This document shows positions 52,629 through 61,024 of a stretch of DNA of 64,000 bases, one piece after another. Positions within the stretch are counted from its first letter, which is position 1, and each line of letters begins with the position of its first letter. The position numbers and the translations under genes were made by a program. Source of the stretch: an uncultured Verrucomicrobiales bacterium (GTDB taxonomy: Bacteria > Verrucomicrobiota > Verrucomicrobiia > Verrucomicrobiales > Akkermansiaceae); NCBI GenBank assembly GCA_937969495.1, contig CALBVY010000030.1:1-64000 (forward strand), in the 5' to 3' direction. The notes under the pieces are model-generated. The model did no database searches. It was not told the origin of the DNA and worked only from the letters and a program-made list of their open reading frames with translations.

Positions 52629-53381
52629 CTAAAATTTTGCAGCATGATCCGCCACTTCACTGAGAATCGTCAATCGACCGCCGTATGTTTTCTGGAGTAG
52701 CTCTGGAGTAAACACCTCCTTCACATCACCAAAGGCAACCAGACGCATATTCAACAGGAGCAGTTTATCAAAGTACTCACTAGCAGACTGTAAGTCATGA
52801 TGCACTACAAGCACAGTTTTACCACGTTCACGCATCTCTTTAAGCAGTTCAATAATAGCAGCTTCCGTAGCGGCATCCACTCCAGCAAAAGGTTCATCCA
52901 TAAGATAAAGATCACTATCTTGAGCAAGTGCTCGGGCAAGAAACACACGCTGCTGCTGACCTCCACTTAGGTTCCCTATCTGACGATTTGCATACGGCAG
53001 CATCCCTACTTTTTCCAGAGCCTCCTGAGCCTGCAGCTTCTCCTTTTTCCCCGGTCTACGGAAAAGACCTAATCGGCCATAAGTCCCCATCAAGGCTACA
53101 TCCATTACCGTCACTGGAAAATCCCAGTCCACACTCTCACGCTGCGGCACATAGCCTACGCGGTGCAGATTCTCTTTCAGCGGCGTACCAAAGACCTTTA
53201 CCCAGCCACCTGACGAGGGAACCACTCCCATGATGGACTTGATTAACGTGGATTTCCCCGCTCCATTCGGTCCGACGATGCCAACCAGACTACCCTCCGG
53301 CACCGTGACATCAATACCGTAGAGCACCGGGCGCTTGTGATAGGTTACGGTGAGGTCATGTGTTTCTAGAGCGATTGCCAT
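52629..53381 (-). CDS. ytgB: Metal ABC transporter ATPase (YtgB-like)
   Basis: 250 aa. It has Walker A GPNGAGKST, Q-loop YVPQRESVDWDFP (the WDFPV form is typical of Mn/Zn importers), signature LSGGQQQR and Walker B DLYLMDEPFAGVD. It energises the two permease subunits encoded downstream. Gaps of 12 nt to the fusion gene and 23 nt from the binding protein gene support one operon. Confidence 0.95.
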   Translation of the reverse strand: MAIALETHDLTVTYHKRPVLYGIDVTVPEGSLVGIVGPNGAGKSTLIKSIMGVVPSSGGWVKVFGTPLKENLHRVGYVPQRESVDWDFPVTVMDVALMGTYGRLGLFRRPGKKEKLQAQEALEKVGMLPYANRQIGNLSGGQQQRVFLARALAQDSDLYLMDEPFAGVDAATEAAIIELLKEMRERGKTVLVVHHDLQSASEYFDKLLLLNMRLVAFGDVKEVFTPELLQKTYGGRLTILSEVADHAAKF

Positions 53382-53404
53382 AGTCTTTTCTCTTTCTCAC
53401 TCAA

Positions 53405-54373
53405 TTACTTCAGCCCCTCAACAATGGCATTCACGTTATGCTTCATCATTCCGATATACGTCCCTCTATCATAGCTCTCGCCATTGCGTTCAACCACGTC
53501 ACCTGGCTTACCCATAGCATCTGAAAATAGCTTATCCTCACTCACCTCCACCTTAGCTTCATCGGCTACGGCTTGGATCCCCTTGGCATTGACGCTCGAT
53601 TCTGGAAAGATCATCTTAAGCTGCCGTTGTTGAATAAAACGCACAAGGTCTGCCCGGTCCTTCAGGCCAGCTTCAGAGTTCGTTGATACTCCCTGTAAAC
53701 CTCGCACTTCAAATCCATAAGCATTACCAAGGTAGAAAAAGGCATCGTGACTTGTAACTAACACCCTCTGCCCCTGTGGCACTTCTGTCATACGCTTCTT
53801 TGTCCATGCATGTAATTCTAGAAGCTCTTGCCGATATATCTCTGCTCGTTTTTTATAACCCTCTGCACCGTCAGGATCTTGTTCAGAAAGTGTCGCTACC
53901 ACCACATTCAAACAATATGCCCATAGCTCTGGATTCCCCCAGACGTGCGGATCATAATAGCCTACAAACTCCTCTGCTGGCTTCAGCAGCATCTCCTTAG
54001 GGATACCATCCGTCACCGCAAAGGTATCCTTTTTATCAGCTGCTCGTTTTTCTAAAATTTCCTGCATCTTCCCCTCCAGATGAAGACCGCTGTAGAAGAC
54101 CATATCTGCTTTTTTTAACGCCGCTGATGCTGCGGATGTCACTTGAAAACTATGTGGATCAACATTCGGCCCCATCAGCCCAATAACAGATACTCGCTCC
54201 CCTCCTACAGCCTTGACCATGTCTGTAACCATCGTCGAGGTCGTTACTGCTCGCACCTCAGCACCTTCTGAAAAACCCTCACTCCCCCCAGCTGGCTCAT
54301 TGTTTAATAACCAGACCAGACCTCCAGCAAAGGCTCCGAGAACAATAACTATTCCGATGACTTTTTTGATCAT
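53405..54373 (-). CDS. ytgA: Metal-binding protein of ABC importer (YtgA/TroA-like)
   Basis: 322 aa cluster A-I solute-binding protein. The N-terminus is a membrane anchor or signal segment (VIGIVIVLGAFAGGLVWLL). Metal-ligand motifs are NVDPHSF, DPHVWGNPE and VTSHDAFFYLG, with the late Glu/Asp region MIFPESSVN and a DAMG segment. The long His-rich loop of ZnuA is absent, so Mn or Fe is more likely than Zn. It is the first gene of the operon and has an 18-bp palindrome upstream. Confidence 0.93.
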   Translation of the reverse strand: MIKKVIGIVIVLGAFAGGLVWLLNNEPAGGSEGFSEGAEVRAVTTSTMVTDMVKAVGGERVSVIGLMGPNVDPHSFQVTSAASAALKKADMVFYSGLHLEGKMQEILEKRAADKKDTFAVTDGIPKEMLLKPAEEFVGYYDPHVWGNPELWAYCLNVVVATLSEQDPDGAEGYKKRAEIYRQELLELHAWTKKRMTEVPQGQRVLVTSHDAFFYLGNAYGFEVRGLQGVSTNSEAGLKDRADLVRFIQQRQLKMIFPESSVNAKGIQAVADEAKVEVSEDKLFSDAMGKPGDVVERNGESYDRGTYIGMMKHNVNAIVEGLK

Positions 54374-54414
54374 GTCCGCTTACTAGACTTACGCACAGCT
54401 AATGTCAACCCGAT

Positions 54415-54432
54415 AATTAGCCTAGGCTAATT
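54415..54432. promoter_or_regulatory. 18-bp perfect palindrome, candidate repressor operator upstream of ytgA
   Basis: AATTAGCCTAGGCTAATT is its own reverse complement and lies 42 bp before the ytgA start codon. Its TTAGCCTAGGCTAA core resembles DtxR/IdeR-type boxes (TTAGGTTAGCCTAACCTAA). It is therefore a strong candidate for the operator of the repressor domain in the YtgCR-like fusion. A TTGACA (minus strand) at 54403-54408 may be part of the promoter. Confidence 0.7.
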
Positions 54433-54472
54433 TTTATTGCCGTAGTGTATAATCGAGTGAAGAAACCAATAA

Positions 54473-55243
54473 CTAGACCTCTTTTCTAGTAAAGACCCAG
54501 CTGACGTCATCACTGAGATTTTTATCATAGGCGTAGCCACCACCATTGAACTTCTTAAGCCCTGCAGGAGTGGATATGTCTTTCTGGATAGCCCAGGCTG
54601 CCATTTGGCCGCGTGCTTTTTTAGCGTAGAAAGAGATCACCTTGTATTTCCCATTTTTCCAATTTTTGAAAACGGGAGTAATCACCGGAGATTTTAGCTC
54701 CTTGGTTTTGACAGCGGAGAAGTATTCATTGGATGCTAGATTGATCACGGCATCTTTTTCTCCTTGGAGATCTTGATTAAGACTTTCTGTTAGCAAGCTA
54801 CCCCAGAAATGATAGAGGTTACTACCACGCTCGGTGGGGATTTTTTTCCCCATCTCAAGGCGATAAGGTAACATCAGATCAAGAGGTCGCAGGACACCGT
54901 AAAGACCAGAGAGGATACGGAGCGACTTCTGCGCCACGGTGAAATCTTCCTTTTTCCACTCTTCTACAGCTAACCCCTGATAGACGTCACCCTTAAAGGC
55001 AAAAATGGAGGGGCGTCCTTCTGGCTTGCTATAATCTGTGCGCCATTGGTCAAAGCGCTCAGCATTCAGTTCCGCCAGCTTACTGGAGATGCCCATGAGC
55101 TTCTCCAGATCAGCTGGCGTCATTTTTTTCATGATCGCAGCAAGCTCCGCGGAGTGCTCTAGAAAACGAGGCATCGTCGCGCGGACAGATGGGATCTCAG
55201 AATCGTAATCGAGAGTTTTCGCAGGAGAGAGCAGGTAGATCAT
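54473..55243 (-). CDS. yaaA: Peroxide stress protein YaaA
   Basis: 256 aa, UPF0246 family. It starts MIYLLSPAKTLDYDS and has the family pieces AFKGDVYQGL, LRILSGLYGVLRPLD, PYRLEMG and VISFYAKKARG. E. coli YaaA lowers unincorporated iron during hydrogen peroxide stress. Being immediately upstream of the Mn/Fe importer fits a metal and oxidative-stress theme, although the operon palindrome lies between them. Confidence 0.95.
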   Translation of the reverse strand: MIYLLSPAKTLDYDSEIPSVRATMPRFLEHSAELAAIMKKMTPADLEKLMGISSKLAELNAERFDQWRTDYSKPEGRPSIFAFKGDVYQGLAVEEWKKEDFTVAQKSLRILSGLYGVLRPLDLMLPYRLEMGKKIPTERGSNLYHFWGSLLTESLNQDLQGEKDAVINLASNEYFSAVKTKELKSPVITPVFKNWKNGKYKVISFYAKKARGQMAAWAIQKDISTPAGLKKFNGGGYAYDKNLSDDVSWVFTRKEV

Positions 55244-55264
55244 GTTCAGTTGTCTGGAAGTGAG

Positions 55265-55768
55265 TTAGGAAGCGTTCTTCCAATCCGTGATACGGTCTGC
55301 ATGAGCCGCAAAAAGAGCATCCGTGCTGTCTTTGATTTCAATGCTCTCAATGGTATCACCCTGCGCAATAGCATCGACCACATCTTGCCCATCAGTCACT
55401 TCACCAAAGACGGTATGCTTACCATCGAGGTGAGGAGTGGGGCCGTGAGTGATAAAGAACTGAGAGCCATTGGTGTTTGGCCCAGCATTTGCCATGGATA
55501 GGATACCAGCTTTGTCGTGTTTAAGGTGTGGTTTACACTCACACTCAAACTTGTAACCAGGGCCACCCATACCTGTTCCAGTAGGGTCACCACCCTGAAT
55601 CATAAAGTTGGCAATCACACGGTGGAATACAAGGCCGTCATAAAATCCACGACTAGCAAGGCTGAGGAAACTCGCGCAAGTCACCTGAGCATCAGCCGCA
55701 AACATGCGGATGTTGATGGCTCCCTTGCTGGTTTTCATAGTAATGTTAATGTCTGTAATATCGCTCAT
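55265..55768 (-). CDS. Peptidyl-prolyl cis-trans isomerase, cyclophilin type
   Basis: 167 aa single cyclophilin domain. The active-site pattern [25 protein letters not shown] is present, followed by NTNGSQFFI and [10 protein letters not shown]. There is no signal peptide, so it is the cytoplasmic PpiB-like form. It catalyses proline isomerisation in protein folding. It lies 21 nt from yaaA on the same strand. Confidence 0.95.
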   Translation of the reverse strand: MSDITDINITMKTSKGAINIRMFAADAQVTCASFLSLASRGFYDGLVFHRVIANFMIQGGDPTGTGMGGPGYKFECECKPHLKHDKAGILSMANAGPNTNGSQFFITHGPTPHLDGKHTVFGEVTDGQDVVDAIAQGDTIESIEIKDSTDALFAAHADRITDWKNAS

Positions 55769-55926
55769 TTCGTGGGTAGAAAAACATGGATCAGAAGGAT
55801 TGCACGGATTTTTTTATCGGATATGGCAAATACCTTCACAACGCGCTCACTGAAGCTTGTTGACGAATAACGTCAGCTGGGGCAATTTTTCGCTAAGACT
55901 CTTCATTACGTCAACGTATCACCATC

Positions 55927-57090
55927 ATGCAAGGCAAGGACTTCGATATCAGAATTAGTCACACCCACCGTATCCGCTTTACACGTGATACCTTTGCGAT
56001 CGATAGCCGCTTGCTCATTGATCTCCTAGAAACCAACGGCCATGCCAAGTTACTAGTGTTTATCGATAGCGGTGTGGCGGATGAATTCCCTGATCTTAAG
56101 ACACGTATTGGTGCATATCTTGATCGTATGCCCGGCTTTCACTCCAAGGGGGTAATCATCCAGACTGGCGGAGAAAGCTGCAAACGTAATGCCAATACAC
56201 TGCAAGCCGCATGGGATGCCATCGAAGAAGCAGGGATTGATCGGCACTCATACATTCTATGTATCGGTGGTGGCGCCTACCTGGATGCCATCGGCTTTGC
56301 CGCAGCCACCGCACACCGAGGCATCAGATTCGTTAGATTCCCCACTACCTGCCTTTCTCAAGACGATAGTGGCGTAGGTGTCAAAAATGGCATTAATGCG
56401 TATGGGAAAAAAAACTTCCTCGGCACATTCGCCGTACCCTACGCCGTGGTAAATGACTTCACCTTCCTACACGGTCAGCCAGAAACAGAGCGGCGCGCAG
56501 GATTAGTAGAGGCCGTTAAGGTAGCGCTAGTCAAAGACGCTGCATTTTTCCACTGGATCGAAGACAATGCTGAGGGACTCTCTAAACTCAGAACACATAC
56601 TTTAGAAGAAGCCGTAGAACGCTCCGCCCTCCTCCACGCCTCACACATCGCCTACGGAGGTGATGCTTTTGAAACTGGAAACTCTCGTCCATTAGACTTC
56701 GGTCACTGGGCCGCGCATAAAATGGAACAACTCACAGACTTCGCCCTCAGCCATGCTGATGCTGTAGGCGTGGGAGTTGCGTTAGATACTGTTTACTCAT
56801 GGAAAACGGGCCGATTAGATGAAGCCTCCGCAATGCGGATTCTTAAGGTATTAAAAATATTAAAACTCGAGATTTGGCACCCAGCTCTAGAGCACAAAAC
56901 AGCCCATGGAAAACGCGCTGTATTCCTTGGCCTCGAAGAATTCCGCGAGCATCTCGGCGGCGAACTCACAGTGCTTCTGCTCAAAGAAATCGGCAAGGGT
57001 GAGGATGTGCATACGATGGACACAAACCTGCTAGAGGAATGCATAAACTGGTTAGAATCCTCGCACGCATCCACCCCCATAGTCAACTAA
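55927..57090 (+). CDS. Sugar phosphate cyclase, EboD-like 3-dehydroquinate synthase homolog
   Basis: 387 aa. The NAD-binding motif is ILCIGGGAYLDAIGFAAATAHRG. The substrate loop is PTTCLSQDDSGVGVKNGINAYGKKNFLGTF, where true AroB has PTTxLAQVDSSVGGKTGIN. The His ligands HxxxH appear in DFGHWAAHKME. The altered loop and C-terminal length resemble EboD of the ebo clusters and other sugar-phosphate cyclases, so it is probably not the shikimate enzyme. No eboA/B/C/F gene is adjacent. Confidence 0.82.
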   Translation: MQGKDFDIRISHTHRIRFTRDTFAIDSRLLIDLLETNGHAKLLVFIDSGVADEFPDLKTRIGAYLDRMPGFHSKGVIIQTGGESCKRNANTLQAAWDAIEEAGIDRHSYILCIGGGAYLDAIGFAAATAHRGIRFVRFPTTCLSQDDSGVGVKNGINAYGKKNFLGTFAVPYAVVNDFTFLHGQPETERRAGLVEAVKVALVKDAAFFHWIEDNAEGLSKLRTHTLEEAVERSALLHASHIAYGGDAFETGNSRPLDFGHWAAHKMEQLTDFALSHADAVGVGVALDTVYSWKTGRLDEASAMRILKVLKILKLEIWHPALEHKTAHGKRAVFLGLEEFREHLGGELTVLLLKEIGKGEDVHTMDTNLLEECINWLESSHASTPIVN

Positions 57091-57181
57091 GGCTCACGCG
57101 CCACTCTCTTTTCCAACTCCGATGAGGCATTGAATTTCAATTTGAAGAACCAGCGGAACCCCTCCAAATTTAAAGGCATAT

Positions 57182-58027
57182 TCAAGACCTAATCCACTGC
57201 TCATACAGTGTAGCAATACGCGTTGTAACACTACCTGGACAAACAATAGCCGAACCTAACAAGTTAGCAGCCTGCACCTCTCTCGCACTACTTGTAATAA
57301 ACATTTCATCAGCTAACAAGAGATCTCCTTCACTGAGATCACATTCCTCAGCAGGGATACCATTTTCAGCACATAGCTTAAGAACCACTGCACGTGTCAC
57401 ACCTGGTAGACAACCACTACTTAGTGAAGGAGTAAACACTCCACCTCCCTTGACCAGAAACAGATTAGACATCGAGCATTCACAGAGATTACCGCTCGTA
57501 TTTAACATCAGCGCCTCATCTCCACCGGCTTTAACCGCGTAGCGATACGCCATAACATTCTCCGCATAAGAAGCGGCCTTCACCCCTGCTAGAGCCCCAT
57601 GCTCATTACACCGCATAGGCACTTTTACCAGCAAAGCAAAAGCTGCCGCAGACGGCTGAGAAACAGCGGATATCATCAGGGTGTTACTCACCTGTGGTGA
57701 GACTTCTCTAGCGGTGAGAGCATGCTCACCAGCACCTAGTGAAATACGCACTCTCACTCGTTCATCATCGCATAGGCGGTTGACCTTAATCACCTGCTGC
57801 ACCGCATCAGCCATAGCCTTTTGCTCTGGAACTTCCATCTGCATCAGACCAGCAGCAGAGCGGAGCCTCACATAATGATTCTCAAATGTAGGGCAGACTC
57901 CACGGTAAGCGATCAATGTTTCAAACACTCCTAACCCTACCGATACCCCTAAGTTAAATGGAGACAAACGCACTTCATCATGCGCCACCAAAGCCCCATC
58001 AATCCATACCATGTTATTATAATTCAT
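57182..58027 (-). CDS. Class IV PLP enzyme (aminodeoxychorismate lyase / branched-chain or D-amino acid aminotransferase family)
   Basis: 281 aa, fold IV. Pattern MVWIDGALVAHDEVRLSPFNLGVSVGLGVFETL matches PabC-type starts. The PLP Lys is in GVKAASYAENVMA, with Glu in EALMLNTSGNLCECSMSNLFLV and GVTRAVVLKLC downstream. PabC releases 4-aminobenzoate for folate; the BCAT and D-amino acid transaminase alternatives cannot be ruled out. It begins 4 nt after a class III aminotransferase gene, so the two form an operon. Confidence 0.85.
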   Translation of the reverse strand: MNYNNMVWIDGALVAHDEVRLSPFNLGVSVGLGVFETLIAYRGVCPTFENHYVRLRSAAGLMQMEVPEQKAMADAVQQVIKVNRLCDDERVRVRISLGAGEHALTAREVSPQVSNTLMISAVSQPSAAAFALLVKVPMRCNEHGALAGVKAASYAENVMAYRYAVKAGGDEALMLNTSGNLCECSMSNLFLVKGGGVFTPSLSSGCLPGVTRAVVLKLCAENGIPAEECDLSEGDLLLADEMFITSSAREVQAANLLGSAIVCPGSVTTRIATLYEQWIRS

Positions 58028-58031
58028 GATT

Positions 58032-59351
58032 TTATTTTTCTGCTAACTGATAAACGGAAGAACTAATCGCATTCCGCACTTGGTGTACAATAAATTCAAT
58101 CTCCTCGTCACTAAGACTAAATGGCGGCGTGAATGCGAGCACATTTCCCGCCACTCCATCCGCTAACATAAGAATACCTCGGCGTAACATATCTGCTAGT
58201 ACAACACCGGCTAAGTCCCCTGCTGGCGATCCATCTGAGTGACGTAACTCCACACCAATCATTAACCCACGCCCTCTCACCTCGTAAATCATAGGGTGAT
58301 CTAATTGTTCTAATTCACGTCTTAATTTCGCACCAGTGGCCATCACACGCGCTGAGAGCTCTTCGTTTTTATGTACTTTCAATGCCGCTAATGCCATCGC
58401 ACAGCCTACTGGATTTCCTAAAAAGGTACTGGTATGCAATGCCTCCCCAGTGGACTCTGGCCAGGCGTCCATAACAGCAGCCTTTCCCACACAGGCAGAG
58501 ATGGGATAACCACCGCTCATGGCTTTCCCCACACAGATGATATCAGGAACTACCTCTTCCCAATCACAGGCAAAAAGTTTCCCCGTACGGTTAAATCCTG
58601 TGTAGATCTCATCAAAAATAAGGATAACACCAGAGACGTCACACCATGATCGAAGTATCCCTAAAAATCCATCAGGAGGCACCAGCTTTCCAGCACGCCC
58701 TTGGATAGGCTCTACAATCAATGCTCCTATCTTGGAAACATCTAGTTTATTAAGCTGTAAAACCAGCGCACCCAGATCAGCTACGCCAGCGGTAGGGAAA
58801 GATAACACATGCCGTAACGGCGCGAGCTGATGCTCAAATGGCTGGCGAAATTTATCCATGCCACTTCCTAACAAAGCGCCATAACCAAGACCATGGTAGC
58901 TATTTTCAAAACTAATAATCCCCTCTTTCCCTGTTGATATCAGCGCTGTCTTCAGTGCCGATTCTACCGCCTCTGAACCCGAGCTACTCAGAATAGTTTT
59001 TCCAATTCCAGCTCCCCATCGTTCAAAGGTCATTGCAGAAAGTCTCTGACACACATCCACTTTCAAGGCCGTGGGGTGCACATCCCCCATACCATGAAGA
59101 AGCTCCTGAGACTGCTCGCGCATCGCCGCCGCAGACCAGCCATGACCAAGGCCCGCCACACCAAAGGCCGAGGTAAGATCAAGAAACCGGTTTCCATCCG
59201 CATCCCAGACATTAATCCCCTCGGCACGCTGCCAGAACACAGGCCAATCATCCGCTGTGTAGGTGACATTATGGCACTCATATTGCTTCAGTTTCTCGCT
59301 CAACTCCAGAGATCGAGGGCCAGGGATATGAGTACTTAGCTTCGGTAGCAT
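58032..59351 (-). CDS. Class III aminotransferase (PLP fold I)
   Basis: 439 aa. Motifs are DADGNRFLDLTSAFGVAGLGH, SSGSEAVESALKTA, EPIQGRAGK, IFDEIYTGFNRTG and the PLP lysine in CVGKAMSGGYPISA. It resembles 4-aminobutyrate/ornithine-type omega-aminotransferases. The amine substrate cannot be told. It is co-directional with, and 4 nt from, a class IV PLP enzyme, which suggests one pathway, perhaps involving an amine and a keto acid. Confidence 0.88.
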   Translation of the reverse strand: MLPKLSTHIPGPRSLELSEKLKQYECHNVTYTADDWPVFWQRAEGINVWDADGNRFLDLTSAFGVAGLGHGWSAAAMREQSQELLHGMGDVHPTALKVDVCQRLSAMTFERWGAGIGKTILSSSGSEAVESALKTALISTGKEGIISFENSYHGLGYGALLGSGMDKFRQPFEHQLAPLRHVLSFPTAGVADLGALVLQLNKLDVSKIGALIVEPIQGRAGKLVPPDGFLGILRSWCDVSGVILIFDEIYTGFNRTGKLFACDWEEVVPDIICVGKAMSGGYPISACVGKAAVMDAWPESTGEALHTSTFLGNPVGCAMALAALKVHKNEELSARVMATGAKLRRELEQLDHPMIYEVRGRGLMIGVELRHSDGSPAGDLAGVVLADMLRRGILMLADGVAGNVLAFTPPFSLSDEEIEFIVHQVRNAISSSVYQLAEK

Positions 59352-59461
59352 GAGGGTATTCTAATTGCTGACAGATTACTGTCCAGAACAGGTATTCGCT
59401 ACGCCTTGATGGTAAGTTTTCAATTGCGCGATCTTGCACCAGTAACTAATTAGCATTAGGC

Positions 59462-60286
59462 ATGAATATTAATTTTGAAGAAATTCTCCAGCAGACCACA
59501 GAGCTCGCTATGACACACGGGCTCAAGCTTATCCTCGCGCTCATCACGCTATGGATAGGCTGGAAGGCATGTAACCTTCTCTCTAGAGGACTAGACCGCT
59601 GGTTTCAAAAAACCAATTTTGATGAAGCCTTGGAAACATTCCTACTTAGCCTGGTCTCATCTGCTCTGAAGATTCTTCTCATCATCACTTGTATCGGTAT
59701 CGCGGGCTTTCCCACCACTTCATTCGTGGCGTTAATCGGTGCCGCCGGCCTCGCTATAGGAATGGCACTTTCTGGCACTCTACAAAACTTCGCAGGTGGC
59801 GTACTGATCCTATTTCTTAAGCCATTTAAAATAGGTGATGTTATCGAAACTCAAGGACAGATTGGAAAAGTGCAAAATATTCAGATTTTCAACACCATCG
59901 TCAATACAGCCGATAATAAACGCGTCATCTTACCCAATGGCCCAGTGGCTAACAGCACCCTAGTCAATTACTCCGCAGAGAGCACACGCAGGGTAGAAAT
60001 CACCTTTGGCATCGCCTATGATGACAGCATTGATGAAGCAAAAGAAGTCATCATGAAAATCATCCAGACCGATGATCGTATTCATAAAACTCCCGAGCCA
60101 TTTATTGCAGTCAAAACACTGGGTGCCAGTTCAGTGGATTTAGTGGTCCGTGTCTGGGCAAGCTCCAGAGACTTTTGGCCCATTACCTTTGATCTTAATG
60201 AAGCGGTGAAAAAGGCTTTTGACGAAGCTGGTATCACCTTCCCATTTCCTCAAAGCGATGTGTATTTCCATCAAGTAGAATCATAA
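59462..60286 (+). CDS. Small-conductance mechanosensitive channel (MscS family)
   Basis: 274 aa, the size of E. coli MscS. Three membrane helices end with the pore-lining VALIGAAGLAIGMALSGTLQNFAGGVLIL, then the beta domain FKIGDVIETQGQIGKVQNIQIFNTIVNTADNKRVILPNG. The C-terminal alpha/beta region is complete. It opens under membrane tension to release solutes during hypo-osmotic shock. Confidence 0.95.
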   Translation: MNINFEEILQQTTELAMTHGLKLILALITLWIGWKACNLLSRGLDRWFQKTNFDEALETFLLSLVSSALKILLIITCIGIAGFPTTSFVALIGAAGLAIGMALSGTLQNFAGGVLILFLKPFKIGDVIETQGQIGKVQNIQIFNTIVNTADNKRVILPNGPVANSTLVNYSAESTRRVEITFGIAYDDSIDEAKEVIMKIIQTDDRIHKTPEPFIAVKTLGASSVDLVVRVWASSRDFWPITFDLNEAVKKAFDEAGITFPFPQSDVYFHQVES

Positions 60287-60343
60287 ACTCCTATCACCAT
60301 ATTTTCCATGGGGTAAGTCTTGATCTCTCTAGGGATTCCGCTG

Positions 60344-61012
60344 ATGCTCCTCCCTGTGATACGCACCGTTATTTTTGATCTAGATGGAACCTTGGTTCAC
60401 TCGCTACCTGGCATTGCCGCTTCGCTGAACCGAGTGCTTGAGCAAAATGCATTCCCTACACACCCAGAGAGTGCCGTGCGCGGATTTATCGGTGATGGGA
60501 TGCGCATGCTCATCGAGCGTGCTCTACCTCACCCCATCTCCAGCAATACTCTAGACACCATGGTGATAGCCATGAAAGACGATTATACCCTAACTTGGAA
60601 AGAAGGAACGACTCCCTACCCAGGCGTTATAGAGACACTAACATCACTCAGTAAAAAAGGCACCGCCATCGCCATCTGCTCCAATAAACCTCATGTTTTT
60701 TGCCAAAAGATCACGGATGCACTTTTCCCCCATATTACTTTTTCCAAAATCATCGGCCAACGCGATGGCATCCCATCCAAGCCAGACCCAGTGGGAGCTA
60801 TCAAGATAGCCGCGCAGCTTAACACCCCGGTTTCAGAAACCGCCTTTCTCGGCGATTCCACCATCGATCTCATCACGGCAAAAAATGCAGGTATGGTCTC
60901 CATAGCAGCCACCTGGGGCTACCATGACCCACCTGCTCTCGCCGCAGAGAATCCCGACTACAGCATCGATCACATTTCAGATCTACTCACCACGATCACA
61001 CCCACAGTCTAG
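60344..61012 (+). CDS. gph: Phosphoglycolate phosphatase-like HAD hydrolase
   Basis: 222 aa from the ATG at 60344; the track start is a TTG 8 codons earlier. HAD motif I is FDLDGTLVHS, motif II is AICSNKP, motif III has KPDP, and motif IV is LGDSTIDLITAKNAG. Length and the small helical cap match Gph, which detoxifies 2-phosphoglycolate. Other HAD substrates are possible. It lies 12 nt before the POT transporter gene. Confidence 0.88.
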   Translation: MLLPVIRTVIFDLDGTLVHSLPGIAASLNRVLEQNAFPTHPESAVRGFIGDGMRMLIERALPHPISSNTLDTMVIAMKDDYTLTWKEGTTPYPGVIETLTSLSKKGTAIAICSNKPHVFCQKITDALFPHITFSKIIGQRDGIPSKPDPVGAIKIAAQLNTPVSETAFLGDSTIDLITAKNAGMVSIAATWGYHDPPALAAENPDYSIDHISDLLTTITPTV

Positions 61013-61024
61013 CACCCTTCTCTT

